Of a stretch of 64,000 nucleotides of DNA, positions 27,608 through 39,282 are shown in pieces. The stretch lies in assembly GCA_002918705.1 (NCBI GenBank), contig PQKR01000009.1, forward strand, positions 1 to 64,000, written 5' to 3'. The position numbers and the translations under genes were made by a program. The DNA is from Escherichia sp. ESNIH1 (GTDB lineage: Bacteria > Pseudomonadota > Gammaproteobacteria > Enterobacterales > Enterobacteriaceae). Each line of letters opens with the position of its first letter. The first letter of the stretch is position 1. Below the pieces are notes generated by a model that searched no databases, was not told where the DNA came from, and was given only the letters and a program-made list of their open reading frames with translations.

Positions 27608-28576
27608 ATGAATAGTGTCGGCACACCGCTCCTGTGGGGCGGATTCGCTGTAGTCGTTGTGATCATGCTGGCTATCGACCTTCTGCTTCATGGCCGTCGT
27701 GGCACCCATACCATGACCATGAAACAGGCGGCCGGCTGGTCGATCCTGTGGGTCACCCTCTCGCTGCTGTTTAACGCTGCCTTCTGGTGGTATCTCGCCA
27801 GCACCGAAGGGCGTGCTGTGGCCGATCCGCAGGCGCTCGCCTTCCTCACCGGCTACCTGATCGAAAAAGCGCTGGCGGTGGATAACGTCTTCGTCTGGCT
27901 GATGCTGTTCAGCTACTTCTCCATTCCGCCAGCCCTACAGCGCCGGGTATTGATCTACGGCGTACTGGGCGCAATTGTGCTGCGTACTATCATGATCTTC
28001 GCCGGTAGCTGGCTGATCTCCCAGTTCGAGTGGCTGCTCTACGTCTTCGGCGCCTTCCTGCTCTTTACCGGGGTCAAGATGGCGCTGGCGAAAGAGGACG
28101 AAGCCGGAATTGGCGACAAGCCGATGGTGCGCTGGCTGCGCGGCCATCTGCGCATGACCGATACCATTGAGAATGAGCACTTCTTTGTGCGGCACAACGG
28201 CCTGCTGTATGCCACGCCGCTGCTGCTGGTGCTGATCCTCGTTGAGCTGAGCGACGTGATCTTCGCTGTCGATAGCATCCCGGCGATCTTCGCCGTCACC
28301 ACCGATCCGTTTATCGTGCTGACCTCGAACCTGTTCGCGATCCTCGGCCTGCGTGCGATGTACTTCCTGCTGGCGGGCGTGGCGGAGCGTTTTGCGATGC
28401 TGAAGTATGGCCTGTCGGTGATCCTGGTGTTTATCGGTATCAAGATGCTGATCGTCGATTTCTACCATATCCCGATCGCTATCTCGCTGGGTGTGGTGGG
28501 CGGCATCCTGGCGGTGACCCTGCTGATCAATGCCTGGGTTAACCATCAGAACGACAAGAAGCAGCGACTCTCATAA
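27608..28576 (+). CDS. alx: TerC-family membrane protein Alx (Mn2+ exporter)
   Basis: 322 residues from ATG 27608 ([12 protein letters not shown]), matching E. coli Alx; the open frame upstream is riboswitch leader. It has about nine membrane segments, with acidic residues in [18 protein letters not shown] and [19 protein letters not shown] that fit metal transport in the TerC family. It helps export Mn2+ and is induced at high pH. A GC-rich palindrome follows as terminator/REP. Confidence 0.96.
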   Translation: MNSVGTPLLWGGFAVVVVIMLAIDLLLHGRRGTHTMTMKQAAGWSILWVTLSLLFNAAFWWYLASTEGRAVADPQALAFLTGYLIEKALAVDNVFVWLMLFSYFSIPPALQRRVLIYGVLGAIVLRTIMIFAGSWLISQFEWLLYVFGAFLLFTGVKMALAKEDEAGIGDKPMVRWLRGHLRMTDTIENEHFFVRHNGLLYATPLLLVLILVELSDVIFAVDSIPAIFAVTTDPFIVLTSNLFAILGLRAMYFLLAGVAERFAMLKYGLSVILVFIGIKMLIVDFYHIPIAISLGVVGGILAVTLLINAWVNHQNDKKQRLS

Positions 28577-28584
28577 CCATTACG

Positions 28585-28608
28585 CCGGGCGGCGTGAGCG
28601 CCGCCCGG
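28585..28608 (+). terminator. GC-rich palindrome after alx
   Basis: CCGGGCGGCG-TGAG-CGCCGCCCGG with AAAAATG after it; REP-like core that probably also terminates alx. Confidence 0.6.
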
Positions 28609-28784
28609 AAAAATGTAAATACTTAGTTAAAAACTTTGACGCAGTACGTAAAATCCAGCACGTTGCACTTCCCCTCAATAGTTCTTTCCATATACTCAAC
28701 CAGGCAAACATTTAGTTACATCCGGACATAAACGTGACATAGAGCACACTTCGGCTGGAACGCAATTTCACTTAAGGAACTATC

Positions 28785-30026
28785 ATGGCGACACAACCGT
28801 CTGGCCTGCTCAAGCATATTATGCGGGGCAGCCTTGTAAAACAGATCCTTGTCGGGCTGGTGCTCGGTATTCTGCTGGCGTGGATCTCGAAACCTGCGGC
28901 GATTGCCGTGGGCCTGCTCGGCACTCTCTTCGTTGGCGCGCTGAAGGCCGTCGCGCCGGTGCTGGTTTTGATGCTGGTTATGGCCTCCATCGCCAACCAT
29001 CAGCACGGCCAGAAAACCAGCATCCGCCCTATTCTGTTTCTCTATCTGCTGGGTACCTTCTCCGCCGCGCTGACGGCGGTGGTGTTCAGCTTCCTGTTCC
29101 CTTCGACGCTGCAGCTGGTCACCGGCGCGGCTGAAATCACGCCGCCGTCTGGCATCGTCGAGGTGTTGCGCGGCCTGCTGCTGAGCATGGTTTCCAACCC
29201 GGTAGACGCCCTGTTGAACGCCAACTACATCGGCATTCTGGTCTGGGCTATCGGTCTGGGCTTTGCCCTGCGTCACGGCAACGAGAGCACGAAGAATTTG
29301 ATCAACGACTTCTCGAACGCGGTAACCTTTATGGTGCAGCTGGTGATCCGCTTCGCCCCCATCGGTATCTTCGGCCTGGTTGCCTCTACCCTCGCCACCA
29401 CCGGTTTCGACACCCTGTTTGGCTATGCCCAGCTGCTGGTGGTTCTGATCGGCTGTATGCTGCTGGTGACGCTGATCATCAACCCGCTGCTGGTGTTCTG
29501 GAAGATCCGCCGCAACCCCTATCCGCTGGTGTTTACCTGCCTGCGCGAAAGCGGCGTTTACGCCTTCTTTACCCGCAGCTCGGCGGCCAATATTCCGGTT
29601 AACATGGCGCTGTGCAAAAAGCTAAACCTGGACCGCGACACCTACTCTGTCTCCGTGCCGCTGGGCGCGACCATTAACATGGCGGGCGCGGCGATCACCA
29701 TTACAGTGCTAACGATGGCGGCAGTACACACCCTGGGTATTCCGGTGGATCTGCCTACGGCGCTGCTGCTGAGCGTGGTGGCCTCTCTGTGCGCCTGCGG
29801 TGCCTCCGGCGTGGCGGGCGGCTCGCTGCTGCTGATCCCGCTGGCCTGTAATATGTTTGGTATTCCGAACGATGTGGCCATGCAGGTGGTAGCGGTAGGC
29901 TTTATCATCGGCGTACTGCAGGACTCCTGCGAGACGGCGCTGAACTCCTCCACCGACGTGCTCTTTACCGCCGCAGCCTGTATGGCGGAAGACGAGCGCC
30001 TGGCGAAAAACGCCCTGCGTAGCTAA
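28785..30026 (+). CDS. sstT: Serine/threonine:Na+ symporter SstT
   Basis: 413 residues, dicarboxylate/amino acid:cation symporter family (eight TMs and two re-entrant hairpins). Conserved [13 protein letters not shown] and [20 protein letters not shown] form the substrate and sodium sites. It imports serine and threonine with Na+. Monocistronic with its own promoter region of 208 bp; in E. coli it is a target of the GcvB small RNA. Followed by two REP elements. Confidence 0.96.
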   Translation: MATQPSGLLKHIMRGSLVKQILVGLVLGILLAWISKPAAIAVGLLGTLFVGALKAVAPVLVLMLVMASIANHQHGQKTSIRPILFLYLLGTFSAALTAVVFSFLFPSTLQLVTGAAEITPPSGIVEVLRGLLLSMVSNPVDALLNANYIGILVWAIGLGFALRHGNESTKNLINDFSNAVTFMVQLVIRFAPIGIFGLVASTLATTGFDTLFGYAQLLVVLIGCMLLVTLIINPLLVFWKIRRNPYPLVFTCLRESGVYAFFTRSSAANIPVNMALCKKLNLDRDTYSVSVPLGATINMAGAAITITVLTMAAVHTLGIPVDLPTALLLSVVASLCACGASGVAGGSLLLIPLACNMFGIPNDVAMQVVAVGFIIGVLQDSCETALNSSTDVLFTAAACMAEDERLAKNALRS

Positions 30027-30034
30027 AAACAAAA

Positions 30035-30104
30035 GCCCGGTGGCGGCTACGCCTTACCGGGCTTACAGGGTTCCGTAGGTCGGGTAAGCGTTAGCGCCAC
30101 CCGA
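30035..30104 (+). repeat. Pair of inverted REP elements (BIME)
   Basis: GCCCGGTGGCGGCTACGCCT-TACCGGGC (30035-30062) and GTAGGTCGGGTAAGCGTTAG-CGCCACCCGAC (30075-30104) in opposite orientation, between convergent sstT and uxaA. Confidence 0.83.
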
Positions 30105-30112
30105 CACCACGC

Positions 30113-31600
30113 TTACAGCGTCACACCACTCTTAAAGATCGCCAGCTCGCGGAACTCGTTGCGCTCGTTGCAGGTCTGTTTGCCGTTAGCAATCTCAACG
30201 ATGGTATCCACAAACTCAGTCAGCACCTGCGGCATCAGTTTGCCGTGGATCAGCTGTCCGGCGTCAAAGTCGATCCAGTGTTTTTTCTTCGCTGCCAGCT
30301 CGCTATTGGTAGCGATTTTCACCGTTGGCACAAAGCCGCCGTAAGGCGTACCACGTCCGGTAGAGAAGAGCACCATATGGCAGCCCGCACCGGCCAGCGC
30401 ACTGGTAGCAACGGCGTCGTTACCCGGCGCGCTCAGCAGGTTCAGACCGTGGGTTTTCAGACGCTCACCGTAGCGCAGCACGTCAACCACCTGGCTGGCC
30501 CCCGCTTTCTGGGTGCAGCCCAGCGACTTCTCTTCCAGGGTGGTAATGCCGCCCGCTTTGTTACCCGGCGATGGGTTCTCGTAGATCGGCTGGTTGTGGG
30601 CGATAAAGTACTGTTTGAAGTCGTTCACCATAGTGACGGTTTTTTCAAACGTGGACTCATCGCGGCAGTGGCTCATCAGGATCTGCTCGGCACCAAACAT
30701 CTCAGGCACCTCGGTCAGCACGGTAGTGCCGCCGTTACCGATCACGTAGTCCGAGAAGCGGCCCAGCATCGGGTTGGCGGTGATGCCAGAGAGACCATCG
30801 GAGCCGCCGCACTCGAGACCAAACTTCAGCTCGCTCAGCTTGCCCGGTTCGCGTTTATCGTTACGCATTGCATTATAGAGCTGGTGTATATGCTCAAGGC
30901 CCGCTTCCACTTCGTCTTCCTGGTGTTGGCAGACCATAAAGTGGACGCGGTCCGGGTCGAAATCACCCAGCGTTTCGCGGAACACATCAACCTGGTTGTT
31001 CTCACAGCCGAGGCCAATCACCAGCACCGCACCCGCGTTAGGGTGGCGCACCATGTTTTGCAGCATGGTGCGGGTGTTGACGTGATCGTCCCCAAGCTGG
31101 GAGCAGCCGTAGGTGTGGCTGAACAGGAAGACGCCGTCGGTGCCTTCAGCATTCTGCGTCTCTTTTAAGAAACGGGTCTGGATCTGGCGAGCGATGCCGT
31201 TGACGCAGCCGACGGTCGGCAGGATCCACAGTTCATTGCGGATCCCCACCTCGCCGTTGGCCCGGCGGTAGATCTCAACGTCGCGATCTGCCGCCTGCGC
31301 CTGCACAGCCTGAAGATCGGGTTGATAGCTATACTCGTCCAGATCGCTCAGATTGGTGCGCGCATTGTGAGAGTGAATGTATTCACCCGCTGCGATATCT
31401 GCCGTGGCGTGGCCAATCGGCAGACCGTATTTCACCACGTTCTGCCCCTGCGGGATGGGCTGCAGGGCAAACTTATGCCCGCGTCCCACCGGCTGGCGCA
31501 GCTGCACGGTGTGGTTATCGACAGAAATTTCCGCGCCTTCCGCCAGGTCAGCCAGGGCGACTGCGACGTTATCTAGCGAATGGATCTTGATGTATTGCAT
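30113..31600 (-). CDS. uxaA: Altronate dehydratase UxaA
   Basis: 495 residues. N-terminal SAF domain, then the UxaA/GarD catalytic region with EVGIRNELWILPTVGCVNG, CGGSDGLSGITANP and the C-terminal [16 protein letters not shown]. An iron-dependent enzyme converting D-altronate to 2-keto-3-deoxygluconate in galacturonate breakdown. It follows uxaC by 17 bp, so uxaCA is one operon. Homologous to garD at 50061, which acts on galactarate. Confidence 0.97.
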   Translation of the reverse strand: MQYIKIHSLDNVAVALADLAEGAEISVDNHTVQLRQPVGRGHKFALQPIPQGQNVVKYGLPIGHATADIAAGEYIHSHNARTNLSDLDEYSYQPDLQAVQAQAADRDVEIYRRANGEVGIRNELWILPTVGCVNGIARQIQTRFLKETQNAEGTDGVFLFSHTYGCSQLGDDHVNTRTMLQNMVRHPNAGAVLVIGLGCENNQVDVFRETLGDFDPDRVHFMVCQHQEDEVEAGLEHIHQLYNAMRNDKREPGKLSELKFGLECGGSDGLSGITANPMLGRFSDYVIGNGGTTVLTEVPEMFGAEQILMSHCRDESTFEKTVTMVNDFKQYFIAHNQPIYENPSPGNKAGGITTLEEKSLGCTQKAGASQVVDVLRYGERLKTHGLNLLSAPGNDAVATSALAGAGCHMVLFSTGRGTPYGGFVPTVKIATNSELAAKKKHWIDFDAGQLIHGKLMPQVLTEFVDTIVEIANGKQTCNERNEFRELAIFKSGVTL

Positions 31601-31617
31601 ATCAACCTCAAACGGCC

Positions 31618-33042
<1,425 letters not shown>

Positions 33043-33241
33043 CTAAACGAGTGCGTTAGATGCGTACGTTCAATGCTGACAAAGTTATCACACCAATTTC
33101 TATAGACCGAAGATATTTTCGTGAGTTAGATCAATAAACGCTGACAAAAAAATTACCCTCAAGGGGGTAAACTCGCCGCCAGCCCGCGCCAGCTCTGGCT
33201 TTGCTGGCGGGAAATAATGACCACACAGAGAAAAGCACTTT

Positions 33242-33257
33242 TGTGATGTCACTCACC
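33242..33257. promoter_or_regulatory. CRP site upstream of exuT
   Basis: TGTGA-TGTCAC-TCACC matches nine of ten core CRP positions. Hexuronate genes are known to be catabolite-controlled. Confidence 0.7.
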
Positions 33258-33263
33258 TTTTAA

Positions 33264-33280
33264 AGTTGTATGACAAGTTA
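33264..33280. promoter_or_regulatory. Candidate ExuR operator
   Basis: AAGTTGTATGACAAGTT contains the TTGT-ATG-ACAA palindrome, of the type bound by FadR-subfamily GntR regulators. It lies next to the CRP site in the uxaC-exuT region; exuR follows exuT. Confidence 0.45.
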
Positions 33281-33497
33281 TCTTTCTGCCGTCGCGAAAC
33301 ATATACCGACGGAATGCATTACAGGTGATTTATCACTGAGTTTACCGGTACGGATACCGACTTGTGCACGCACACTGATGGCAAGGTCCGGGCCGTTTCG
33401 GGAGTTACTCCCGGCTACGCCCCCCGTTACACCTCCCCCGGCTCGATCCGGAGGAGGGGCCGCCCAAGGCGGAAATAACATAACGATGAGGTTTTAC

Positions 33498-34805
33498 ATG
33501 CGTAAAATTAAAGGTTTACGTTGGTACATGATAGCGCTGGTGACGCTGGGCACCGTGCTTGGCTACCTGACCCGTAACACCATTGCTGCGGCTGCGCCAA
33601 CGCTAATGGAAGAGCTGCACATCTCCACGCAGCAGTACTCTTATATCATCGCGGCCTATTCCGCCGCCTACACCATCATGCAGCCGGTTGCGGGCTACGT
33701 GCTGGATATTCTGGGTACTAAAGTTGGCTACGCCGTCTTCGCTGTAACCTGGGCAATCTTCTGCGGCGCTACGGCGCTGGCAGGCAGCTGGGGTGGTTTA
33801 GCGCTGGCGCGTGGTGCGGTGGGTGCCGCTGAAGCGGCGATGATCCCGGCCGGCCTGAAAGCTGCCTCCGAGTGGTTCCCGGCGAAAGAGCGTTCTATCG
33901 CCGTGGGCTACTTCAACGTCGGTTCCTCTATTGGTGCGATGATTGCGCCGCCGCTGGTAGTGTGGGCTATCGTGATGCACAGCTGGCAGCTGGCTTTCAT
34001 CATCTCCGGCGTGCTGAGCTTCGCCTGGGCGATGGCCTGGCTGATTTTCTACAAACATCCGCGCGATCAGAAAAAATTAACCGAAGAAGAGCGTGGCTAT
34101 ATCATTGGCGGTCAGGAAGCACAGCACCAGACCAACAACGGTAAGAAAATGTCCGTATGGCAGATTCTGGGCACCCGTCAGTTCTGGGGCATCGCCCTGC
34201 CGCGTTTCCTGGCAGAGCCGGCCTGGGGTACCTTCAACGCCTGGATCCCGCTGTTCATGTTTAAAGTCTACGGCTTTAACCTGAAAGAGATCGCCATGTT
34301 CGCCTGGATGCCTATGCTGTTCGCAGACCTTGGCTGTATCGTTGGGGGTTATCTGCCGCCGCTGTTCCAGCGCTGGTTTGGCGTGAACCTGATTGTCTCC
34401 CGTAAAATGGTGGTGACGATGGGTGCGGTACTGATGATCGGCCCAGGTATGATCGGCCTGTTCACCAGCCCATATGTCGCTATTGCCCTGCTGTGCGTCG
34501 GCGGTTTTGCTCACCAGTCTCTCTCTGGTGCGCTGATCACCCTCTCCTCAGACGTATTTGGTCGTAACGAAGTGGCTACCGCTAACGGTCTGACCGGTAT
34601 GGCCGCCTGGACAGCGAGTACCATGTTTGCTCTGGTCGTTGGTGCGCTGGCGGATACCATCGGCTTCAGCCCGTTGTTCGCCGTGCTGGCCGTGTTCGAT
34701 GTGCTGGGCGCTATCGTTATCTGGACCGTGCTGAAGAGCAAGTCCGCGGCGGAGCTCGAAGAAGAGAAGCGCGCCGTCGGTGGCCCTGCCACTCAACACT
34801 CGTAA
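33498..34805 (+). CDS. exuT: Hexuronate:H+ symporter ExuT
   Basis: 435 residues from ATG 33498 with a GAGG site; the frame is open further upstream but that part is Pro/Ala-rich leader sequence unlike the family. Major facilitator with 12 TMs (anion:cation symporter group), near-identical to E. coli ExuT at the start (MRKIKGLRWYMIALVTLGTV). It imports galacturonate and glucuronate. A terminator lies at 34837-34865 before exuR. Confidence 0.97.
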   Translation: MRKIKGLRWYMIALVTLGTVLGYLTRNTIAAAAPTLMEELHISTQQYSYIIAAYSAAYTIMQPVAGYVLDILGTKVGYAVFAVTWAIFCGATALAGSWGGLALARGAVGAAEAAMIPAGLKAASEWFPAKERSIAVGYFNVGSSIGAMIAPPLVVWAIVMHSWQLAFIISGVLSFAWAMAWLIFYKHPRDQKKLTEEERGYIIGGQEAQHQTNNGKKMSVWQILGTRQFWGIALPRFLAEPAWGTFNAWIPLFMFKVYGFNLKEIAMFAWMPMLFADLGCIVGGYLPPLFQRWFGVNLIVSRKMVVTMGAVLMIGPGMIGLFTSPYVAIALLCVGGFAHQSLSGALITLSSDVFGRNEVATANGLTGMAAWTASTMFALVVGALADTIGFSPLFAVLAVFDVLGAIVIWTVLKSKSAAELEEEKRAVGGPATQHS

Positions 34806-34836
34806 AATGCAGTAACCCATCACGTCGTTGATCCAC

Positions 34837-34865
34837 AGCCGCCTGCACTATTCGGGCGGCTTTTT
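34837..34865 (+). terminator. Rho-independent terminator after exuT
   Basis: AGCCGCC ... GGGCGGCT followed by TTTT, between exuT and exuR. Confidence 0.82.
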
Positions 34866-34938
34866 CGTTACTGGTATGGTGAGAATTTAGGAAAAGTGGT
34901 ATAACAAATCTATCTATCCTGTCTCGCCTGGAGCGCAT

Positions 34939-35715
34939 ATGGAAATCACCGAATCACGCCGTTTATATCAGCAGCTGGCCGCTGAGCTAAAAAGCCGCAT
35001 CGAGGACGGCGTGTATCTGGTCGGTGACAAACTGCCTGCCGAGCGTTTTATTGCCGATGAGAAGAGCGTTAGCCGCACCGTGGTGCGCGAAGCGATTATC
35101 ATGCTGGAAGTAGAAGGCTATGTAGAGGTCCGCAAGGGCTCAGGTATCCATGTCATCTCTAACCAGGCGAAATATCAGCAGATCCCCGACGAGTCTATGG
35201 AGTTTGCTAACTACGGCCCGTTTGAGCTGTTACAGGCGCGTCAGCTTATTGAGAGCAATATCGCCGAGTTTGCCGCCACCCAGGTGACCAAGCAGGACAT
35301 CATGAAGCTGATGGAGATCCAGGACAAGGCGCGCCAGGAGAAGTGCTTCCGCGACTCCGAGTGGGATCTGCAGTTCCACGTGCAGGTCGCGCTGGCCACG
35401 CAGAACACCGCCCTGGCAGCAATCGTGGAAAAAATGTGGACTCAGCGCACACACAACCCATACTGGAAAAAACTGCACGATCACATTGATGCCCGCACCG
35501 TGGACAACTGGTGTGACGATCACGATCAAATCCTTAAGGCCTTGATTCGTAAAGATCCACATGCAGCGAAAGTGGCAATGTGGCAGCACCTTGAGAACAC
35601 CAAGCTGATGCTGTTTAATGAAACCAGCGATGACTTTGAGTTTAACGCTGACCGCTATCTGTTTGCTGAAAACCCGGTGGTTCACCTCGATACTGCCGCA
35701 ACCGCCGTGAAATAA
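34939..35715 (+). CDS. exuR: GntR-family hexuronate repressor ExuR
   Basis: 258 residues. N-terminal winged helix ([40 protein letters not shown]), C-terminal all-helical FCD effector domain with metal/ligand residues. It represses uxaCA, exuT and related genes until hexuronates or derivatives are present. Own promoter between the exuT terminator and the start. Confidence 0.96.
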   Translation: MEITESRRLYQQLAAELKSRIEDGVYLVGDKLPAERFIADEKSVSRTVVREAIIMLEVEGYVEVRKGSGIHVISNQAKYQQIPDESMEFANYGPFELLQARQLIESNIAEFAATQVTKQDIMKLMEIQDKARQEKCFRDSEWDLQFHVQVALATQNTALAAIVEKMWTQRTHNPYWKKLHDHIDARTVDNWCDDHDQILKALIRKDPHAAKVAMWQHLENTKLMLFNETSDDFEFNADRYLFAENPVVHLDTAATAVK

Positions 35716-35966
35716 CAGACTTCTTTTATAGCAGCGGGCGCGGACGCGCCTGCGCTGTTCAATCAATGACATAACGCGGTCAGCAACCGTATAGAGTGTC
35801 AGCCTTTGTAAATACCTTTGTCACCCCCCTCCCCGGCAAGCAAAATCAATTCCTAAAATACGCATTTTCAGTGACGCAGATCTCTGGCGTTTGTTACAAT
35901 TAGATGCAATTTCTCTCCAGCGGCGTTAACCCCGATATTCGTTAACCGATGTACCAGGAACACTGA

Positions 35967-36629
35967 ATGGAACTACTTACCCAGTTACTGAACGCTTTAT
36001 GGCACCAGGATTTCGAAACGCTGGCGAATCCTTCCATGATTGGCATGCTCTATTTTGTTTTATTTATGATCCTGTTTCTGGAAAACGGCCTGCTGCCCGC
36101 GGCATTTCTACCGGGTGATAGCCTGCTGGTGCTGGTGGGCGTCCTGATTGCGAAAGGGGCGATGGGCTATCCGCAAACCATTTTGTTGCTCACCGCCGCC
36201 GCCAGCCTCGGCTGCTGGGTAAGCTACATACAGGGACGCTGGCTTGGCAACACGCGCATCGTGCAGAACTGGCTGTCCCACCTGCCTGCGCACTACCACC
36301 AGCGGGCGCACCATATGTTCCACAAGCACGGGCTTTCTGCGCTGCTGATTGGCCGCTTCATTGCCTTTGTACGCACCCTGCTGCCCACTATTGCCGGCCT
36401 TTCCGGTCTGAATAACGCCCGCTTTCAGTTCTTTAACTGGATGAGTGGCCTGCTGTGGGTGGTGATCCTCACGACCTTTGGTTATCTGCTGGGCAAGACG
36501 CCCGTGTTTCGCAAATATGAAGATGCGTTAATGTCCTGCCTGATGCTGCTGCCGGTGGTTCTGCTGGTAGTTGGGCTGGTTGGCTCGCTGTTCGTTTTAT
36601 GGAAGAAAAAATATGGAAATCGGCAGTAA
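35967..36629 (+). CDS. yqjA: DedA-family membrane protein YqjA
   Basis: 220 residues, DedA/SNARE-associated fold with [21 protein letters not shown] and the conserved [19 protein letters not shown] (functional arginines). Proton-dependent membrane protein needed for growth at alkaline pH and for envelope integrity in E. coli; redundant with YghB. It overlaps mzrA by 17 bp, so they are co-transcribed; the operon is known to belong to the CpxR regulon. Confidence 0.96.
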   Translation: MELLTQLLNALWHQDFETLANPSMIGMLYFVLFMILFLENGLLPAAFLPGDSLLVLVGVLIAKGAMGYPQTILLLTAAASLGCWVSYIQGRWLGNTRIVQNWLSHLPAHYHQRAHHMFHKHGLSALLIGRFIAFVRTLLPTIAGLSGLNNARFQFFNWMSGLLWVVILTTFGYLLGKTPVFRKYEDALMSCLMLLPVVLLVVGLVGSLFVLWKKKYGNRQ

Positions 36630-37014
36630 TCCACGCTCGCGCCGCGCGCTGATGCACCAGTGCGCCTTTGCGCTGGCAACCATTATGCTTTTCACTCTGC
36701 TCTTCTCTGCCTGGGTAACGCTGCAGCAGCGTGAGTCAACGCTGGCCATTCGCCCGGGTAACCAGAGCGTGAGCGTGCCGGACGGCTTCTCCGTCTGGCA
36801 CCACCTTGACGCCAATGGGATCCGCTTTAAAAGCATCACGCCGAAAAATGACACCCTGGTCATTACCTTTGACTCCAGCGCGCAAAGTGCGGCGGCAAAA
36901 GTGGTTTTAGATCGCACCTTGCCGCAGGGCTATATCATCGCCCTTCAGGACGACGACGACCAGACGTCAGCATGGCTCACCCGCCTGCGGGATACGCCTC
37001 ACCGTCTGGGCTAA
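36613..37014 (+). CDS. mzrA: EnvZ/OmpR modulator MzrA (YqjB)
   Basis: 133 residues from ATG 36613. A single inner-membrane segment (about 17-37) is followed by a periplasmic domain with [20 protein letters not shown] and [13 protein letters not shown], matching E. coli MzrA. It binds EnvZ and links the Cpx stress response to the EnvZ/OmpR system. Starts inside yqjA. The N-terminal tail is more basic and slightly longer than in E. coli (127). Confidence 0.93.
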   Translation: MEIGSNPRSRRALMHQCAFALATIMLFTLLFSAWVTLQQRESTLAIRPGNQSVSVPDGFSVWHHLDANGIRFKSITPKNDTLVITFDSSAQSAAAKVVLDRTLPQGYIIALQDDDDQTSAWLTRLRDTPHRLG

Positions 37015-37165
37015 CCTTCTACTAATCCGAATCTTTTCACTTACTTTGGTGATCTTCGCGTTTACTTACTATGCTTGAGTAGACGGGAACAGTGTCACTC
37101 TTTTACTGACTGCATTTTCGGCGTTTCATGGTGATATGCCGCTAAAACAAGGGAAAGTTATAAGA

Positions 37166-37534
37166 ATGAGATACCGCATCGTACTGGCGTTAAGCCTTTT
37201 ATCTTTGAGCGCCGCTTCGCAGGCCGTATCGCTTTGCCAGGAGAAGGAACAGGATATCCTGCGCGAAATTAGCTACGCCGAGAAGCATAACAATCAGCGC
37301 CGCGTTGACGGACTGAATACGGCACTCAAAGAGTTAAGAGCCAACTGCACTGACAGCAAGCTGCGCGCAGACCACCAGAAAAAAATTGCTGAACAGAAGG
37401 AAGAGGTTGCTGAACGCCAGCAGGATCTGACTGAAGCACAGCAAAAAGGCGATGCGGATAAAGTGACCAAACGTGAAGACAAGCTGAGAGAGGCGCAGGA
37501 AGAGCTGCGTACGCTTGAGGCCCGTGATTATTAA
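37166..37534 (+). CDS. yqjC: Periplasmic DUF1090 protein YqjC
   Basis: 122 residues from ATG 37166. Cleavable signal peptide (1-20, cut after AASQA), then a charged helical domain with two Cys and long Glu/Lys/Gln runs (coiled coil). Function unknown. First of the yqjCDEK set; yqjD follows after 33 bp. Confidence 0.92.
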   Translation: MRYRIVLALSLLSLSAASQAVSLCQEKEQDILREISYAEKHNNQRRVDGLNTALKELRANCTDSKLRADHQKKIAEQKEEVAERQQDLTEAQQKGDADKVTKREDKLREAQEELRTLEARDY

Positions 37535-37567
37535 AGGAAGTTACCACTCGCTCACCTGGAGAGAACT

Positions 37568-37879
37568 ATGTCTAAGTCTAAAGATACTACTGCCGATCAT
37601 CTGCGCGCTGAGTTGAAATCCCTGACGGATACCCTGGAAGAGGTATTAAGTAGCTCCGGGGACAGATCGAAAGAAGAGTTGAGTAAGCTGCGCACCAAAG
37701 CAGAACGTGCTCTGCACGAAAGCCGCTATCGTCTGGGTGAAACCAGCGATGTTATTGCCAAGCAAACCCGTGAAGCCGCCACGCGCGCCGATGAATACGT
37801 GCGCGAGAACCCGTGGACTGGTGTAGGGATTGCCGCTGCCGCCGGTGTGGTGCTGGGCGTGCTGCTGACGCGACGCTGA
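37568..37879 (+). CDS. yqjD: Membrane-anchored ribosome-binding protein YqjD
   Basis: 103 residues, ElaB/YqjD/DUF883 family. Helical coiled N-terminus and a C-terminal hydrophobic anchor (GVGIAAAAGVVLGVLLTRR). In E. coli it ties stationary-phase ribosomes to the inner membrane and is RpoS-dependent. Spaced 2 bp from yqjE. Confidence 0.95.
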   Translation: MSKSKDTTADHLRAELKSLTDTLEEVLSSSGDRSKEELSKLRTKAERALHESRYRLGETSDVIAKQTREAATRADEYVRENPWTGVGIAAAAGVVLGVLLTRR

Positions 37880-37881
37880 TT

Positions 37882-38280
37882 ATGGCTGACTTACGTCATA
37901 CAAGCGGACCAGGAAAAAGCGTCCTGGGTATTGGGCAACGCATTATGACCATTCTCGTTGAGATGGTGGAAACGCGTTTGCGACTGGTTGTGGTGGAACT
38001 GGAAGAAGAGAAAGCAAACGTCATCCAGATGCTCCTGATGTTGGGGCTCACCATGCTGCTGGCTGCCTTTGGCCTGATGAGCCTGATGGTTCTCATCATC
38101 TGGGCTATCGACCCTCAATACCGTCTTAACGCGATGATCGCTACCACTGTGGTTCTGCTGGTAGGCGCAATCATCGGCGGTTTCTGGACGCTGCATAAGG
38201 CCCGACAATCTACCTTCCTGCGCCATACGCGCGACGAACTGGCTAACGATCGTTCTCTGCTGGAGGAGGATAAAAAGTGA
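37882..38280 (+). CDS. yqjE: Phage-holin-like inner membrane protein YqjE (DUF1469)
   Basis: 132 residues from ATG 37882, two membrane segments (about 51-75 and 82-105) separated by WAIDPQYR. Member of the Actinobacterial-holin-X/YqjE family; function unknown. Overlaps yqjK by four bases (GTGA). Confidence 0.93.
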   Translation: MADLRHTSGPGKSVLGIGQRIMTILVEMVETRLRLVVVELEEEKANVIQMLLMLGLTMLLAAFGLMSLMVLIIWAIDPQYRLNAMIATTVVLLVGAIIGGFWTLHKARQSTFLRHTRDELANDRSLLEEDKK

Positions 38281-38576
38281 GCAGTACTAAAGCGGAGCGT
38301 CTTAAACGCAAAGCGATGCTGCTAAGCCAGATCCAGCAGCAGCGCCTCGATCTGACGGCCAGCCGACGTGACTGGCTGGAGACGACCGGCGCTTACGATC
38401 GCGGCTGGAATACTTTTCTCAGTATGCGATCGTGGCTGCTGGTGGGCAGTAGTCTGATGGCGGTGCGCACCGTTCGCCACCCCAACATGCTGCTGCGCTG
38501 GGCGAAGCGCGGGTTTGCCGCGTGGAGCACCTGGCGTCTGGTGCAGTCCACCATCAAACAGCAACGCCTGCGTTAA
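38277..38576 (+). CDS. yqjK: YqjK-like protein
   Basis: 99 residues starting at a GTG overlapping the yqjE stop. Basic, with a weakly hydrophobic region about 47-63 (SWLLVGSSLMAVRTV). YqjK family; function unknown. Last gene of the operon, followed by a REP element. Confidence 0.9.
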   Translation: MSSTKAERLKRKAMLLSQIQQQRLDLTASRRDWLETTGAYDRGWNTFLSMRSWLLVGSSLMAVRTVRHPNMLLRWAKRGFAAWSTWRLVQSTIKQQRLR

Positions 38577-38605
38577 CCCCCCACCCTGCCCGGCCCACGT
38601 CTTTC

Positions 38606-38636
38606 GTAGGCCGGTGCAAGCGCAGCGCCGCCCGGC
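38606..38636 (+). repeat. REP element
   Basis: GTAGGCCGGTGCAAGCGCAG-CGCCGCCCGGC after yqjK. Confidence 0.8.
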
Positions 38637-38808
38637 GTAGCTCTCAGAAAATACCTCAGATTATTTGATAAAGATTGACAGTTTTCCTTGCTAACAATCC
38701 CCCACCGCCGCGTTTATTATCCTCTCCATCGACAGCGAACGGGCAGCAGATGCCTGCCAGCGCTGGAAAAATGACATTAGCGGCCCCTGTGGCTTCATGG
38801 AGAGTAAA

Positions 38809-39201
38809 ATGAAAAAATTAGAAGATGTTGGCATTCTGGTAGCGCGTATTCTGATGCCGATCCTGTTCATTACCGCTGGCTGGGGCAAAATTACCGGGTA
38901 TGCAGGCACCCAGCAGTATATGGAAGCGATGGGCGTACCGGGCTTCATGCTGCCACTGGTTATTCTGCTTGAGTTCGGCGGCGGCCTGGCGATCCTGTTT
39001 GGTTTACTGACCCGTACCACTGCGCTGATCACCGCCGTCTTTACGCTGCTCACCGCCTTCCTTTTCCACAGCAACTTTGCTGAAGGCGTGAACTCTATCA
39101 TGTTCATGAAAAACCTGACCATCGCCGGCGGCTTCCTCCTGCTGGGTATTACCGGTCCAGGCGCATTTAGCATCGACCGCGTCCTGAATAAAAAGTGGTA
39201 A
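38809..39201 (+). CDS. yqjF: DoxX-family membrane protein YqjF
   Basis: 130 residues from ATG 38809, matching the start and length of E. coli YqjF. Four membrane segments, with FITAGWGKITGYAGTQQYME and LPLVILLEFGGGLAILFG typical of DoxX proteins, which associate with quinone/redox functions. Next gene yqjG is a glutathionyl-hydroquinone reductase; the pair is probably linked in quinone detoxification (inference). Confidence 0.94.
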   Translation: MKKLEDVGILVARILMPILFITAGWGKITGYAGTQQYMEAMGVPGFMLPLVILLEFGGGLAILFGLLTRTTALITAVFTLLTAFLFHSNFAEGVNSIMFMKNLTIAGGFLLLGITGPGAFSIDRVLNKKW

Positions 39202-39282
39202 GGCTTCTATACTGAAAGCAATTCAAGGCGGGGAGAGCGAGCTCTTCCCGCTTAACCTTTTCCCGGCAGTAAGGAGAGCAAG

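Noticed and set aside
30245..31168. 307-codon open frame antisense to uxaA
   Set aside because: Mirror frame of a conserved gene; no ribosome site or recognisable domain.
33270..33497. Upstream extension of exuT to an ATG at 33270
   Set aside because: The added 76 residues are Pro/Ala-rich leader translation; E. coli ExuT begins at MRKIKG, which has the ribosome site.
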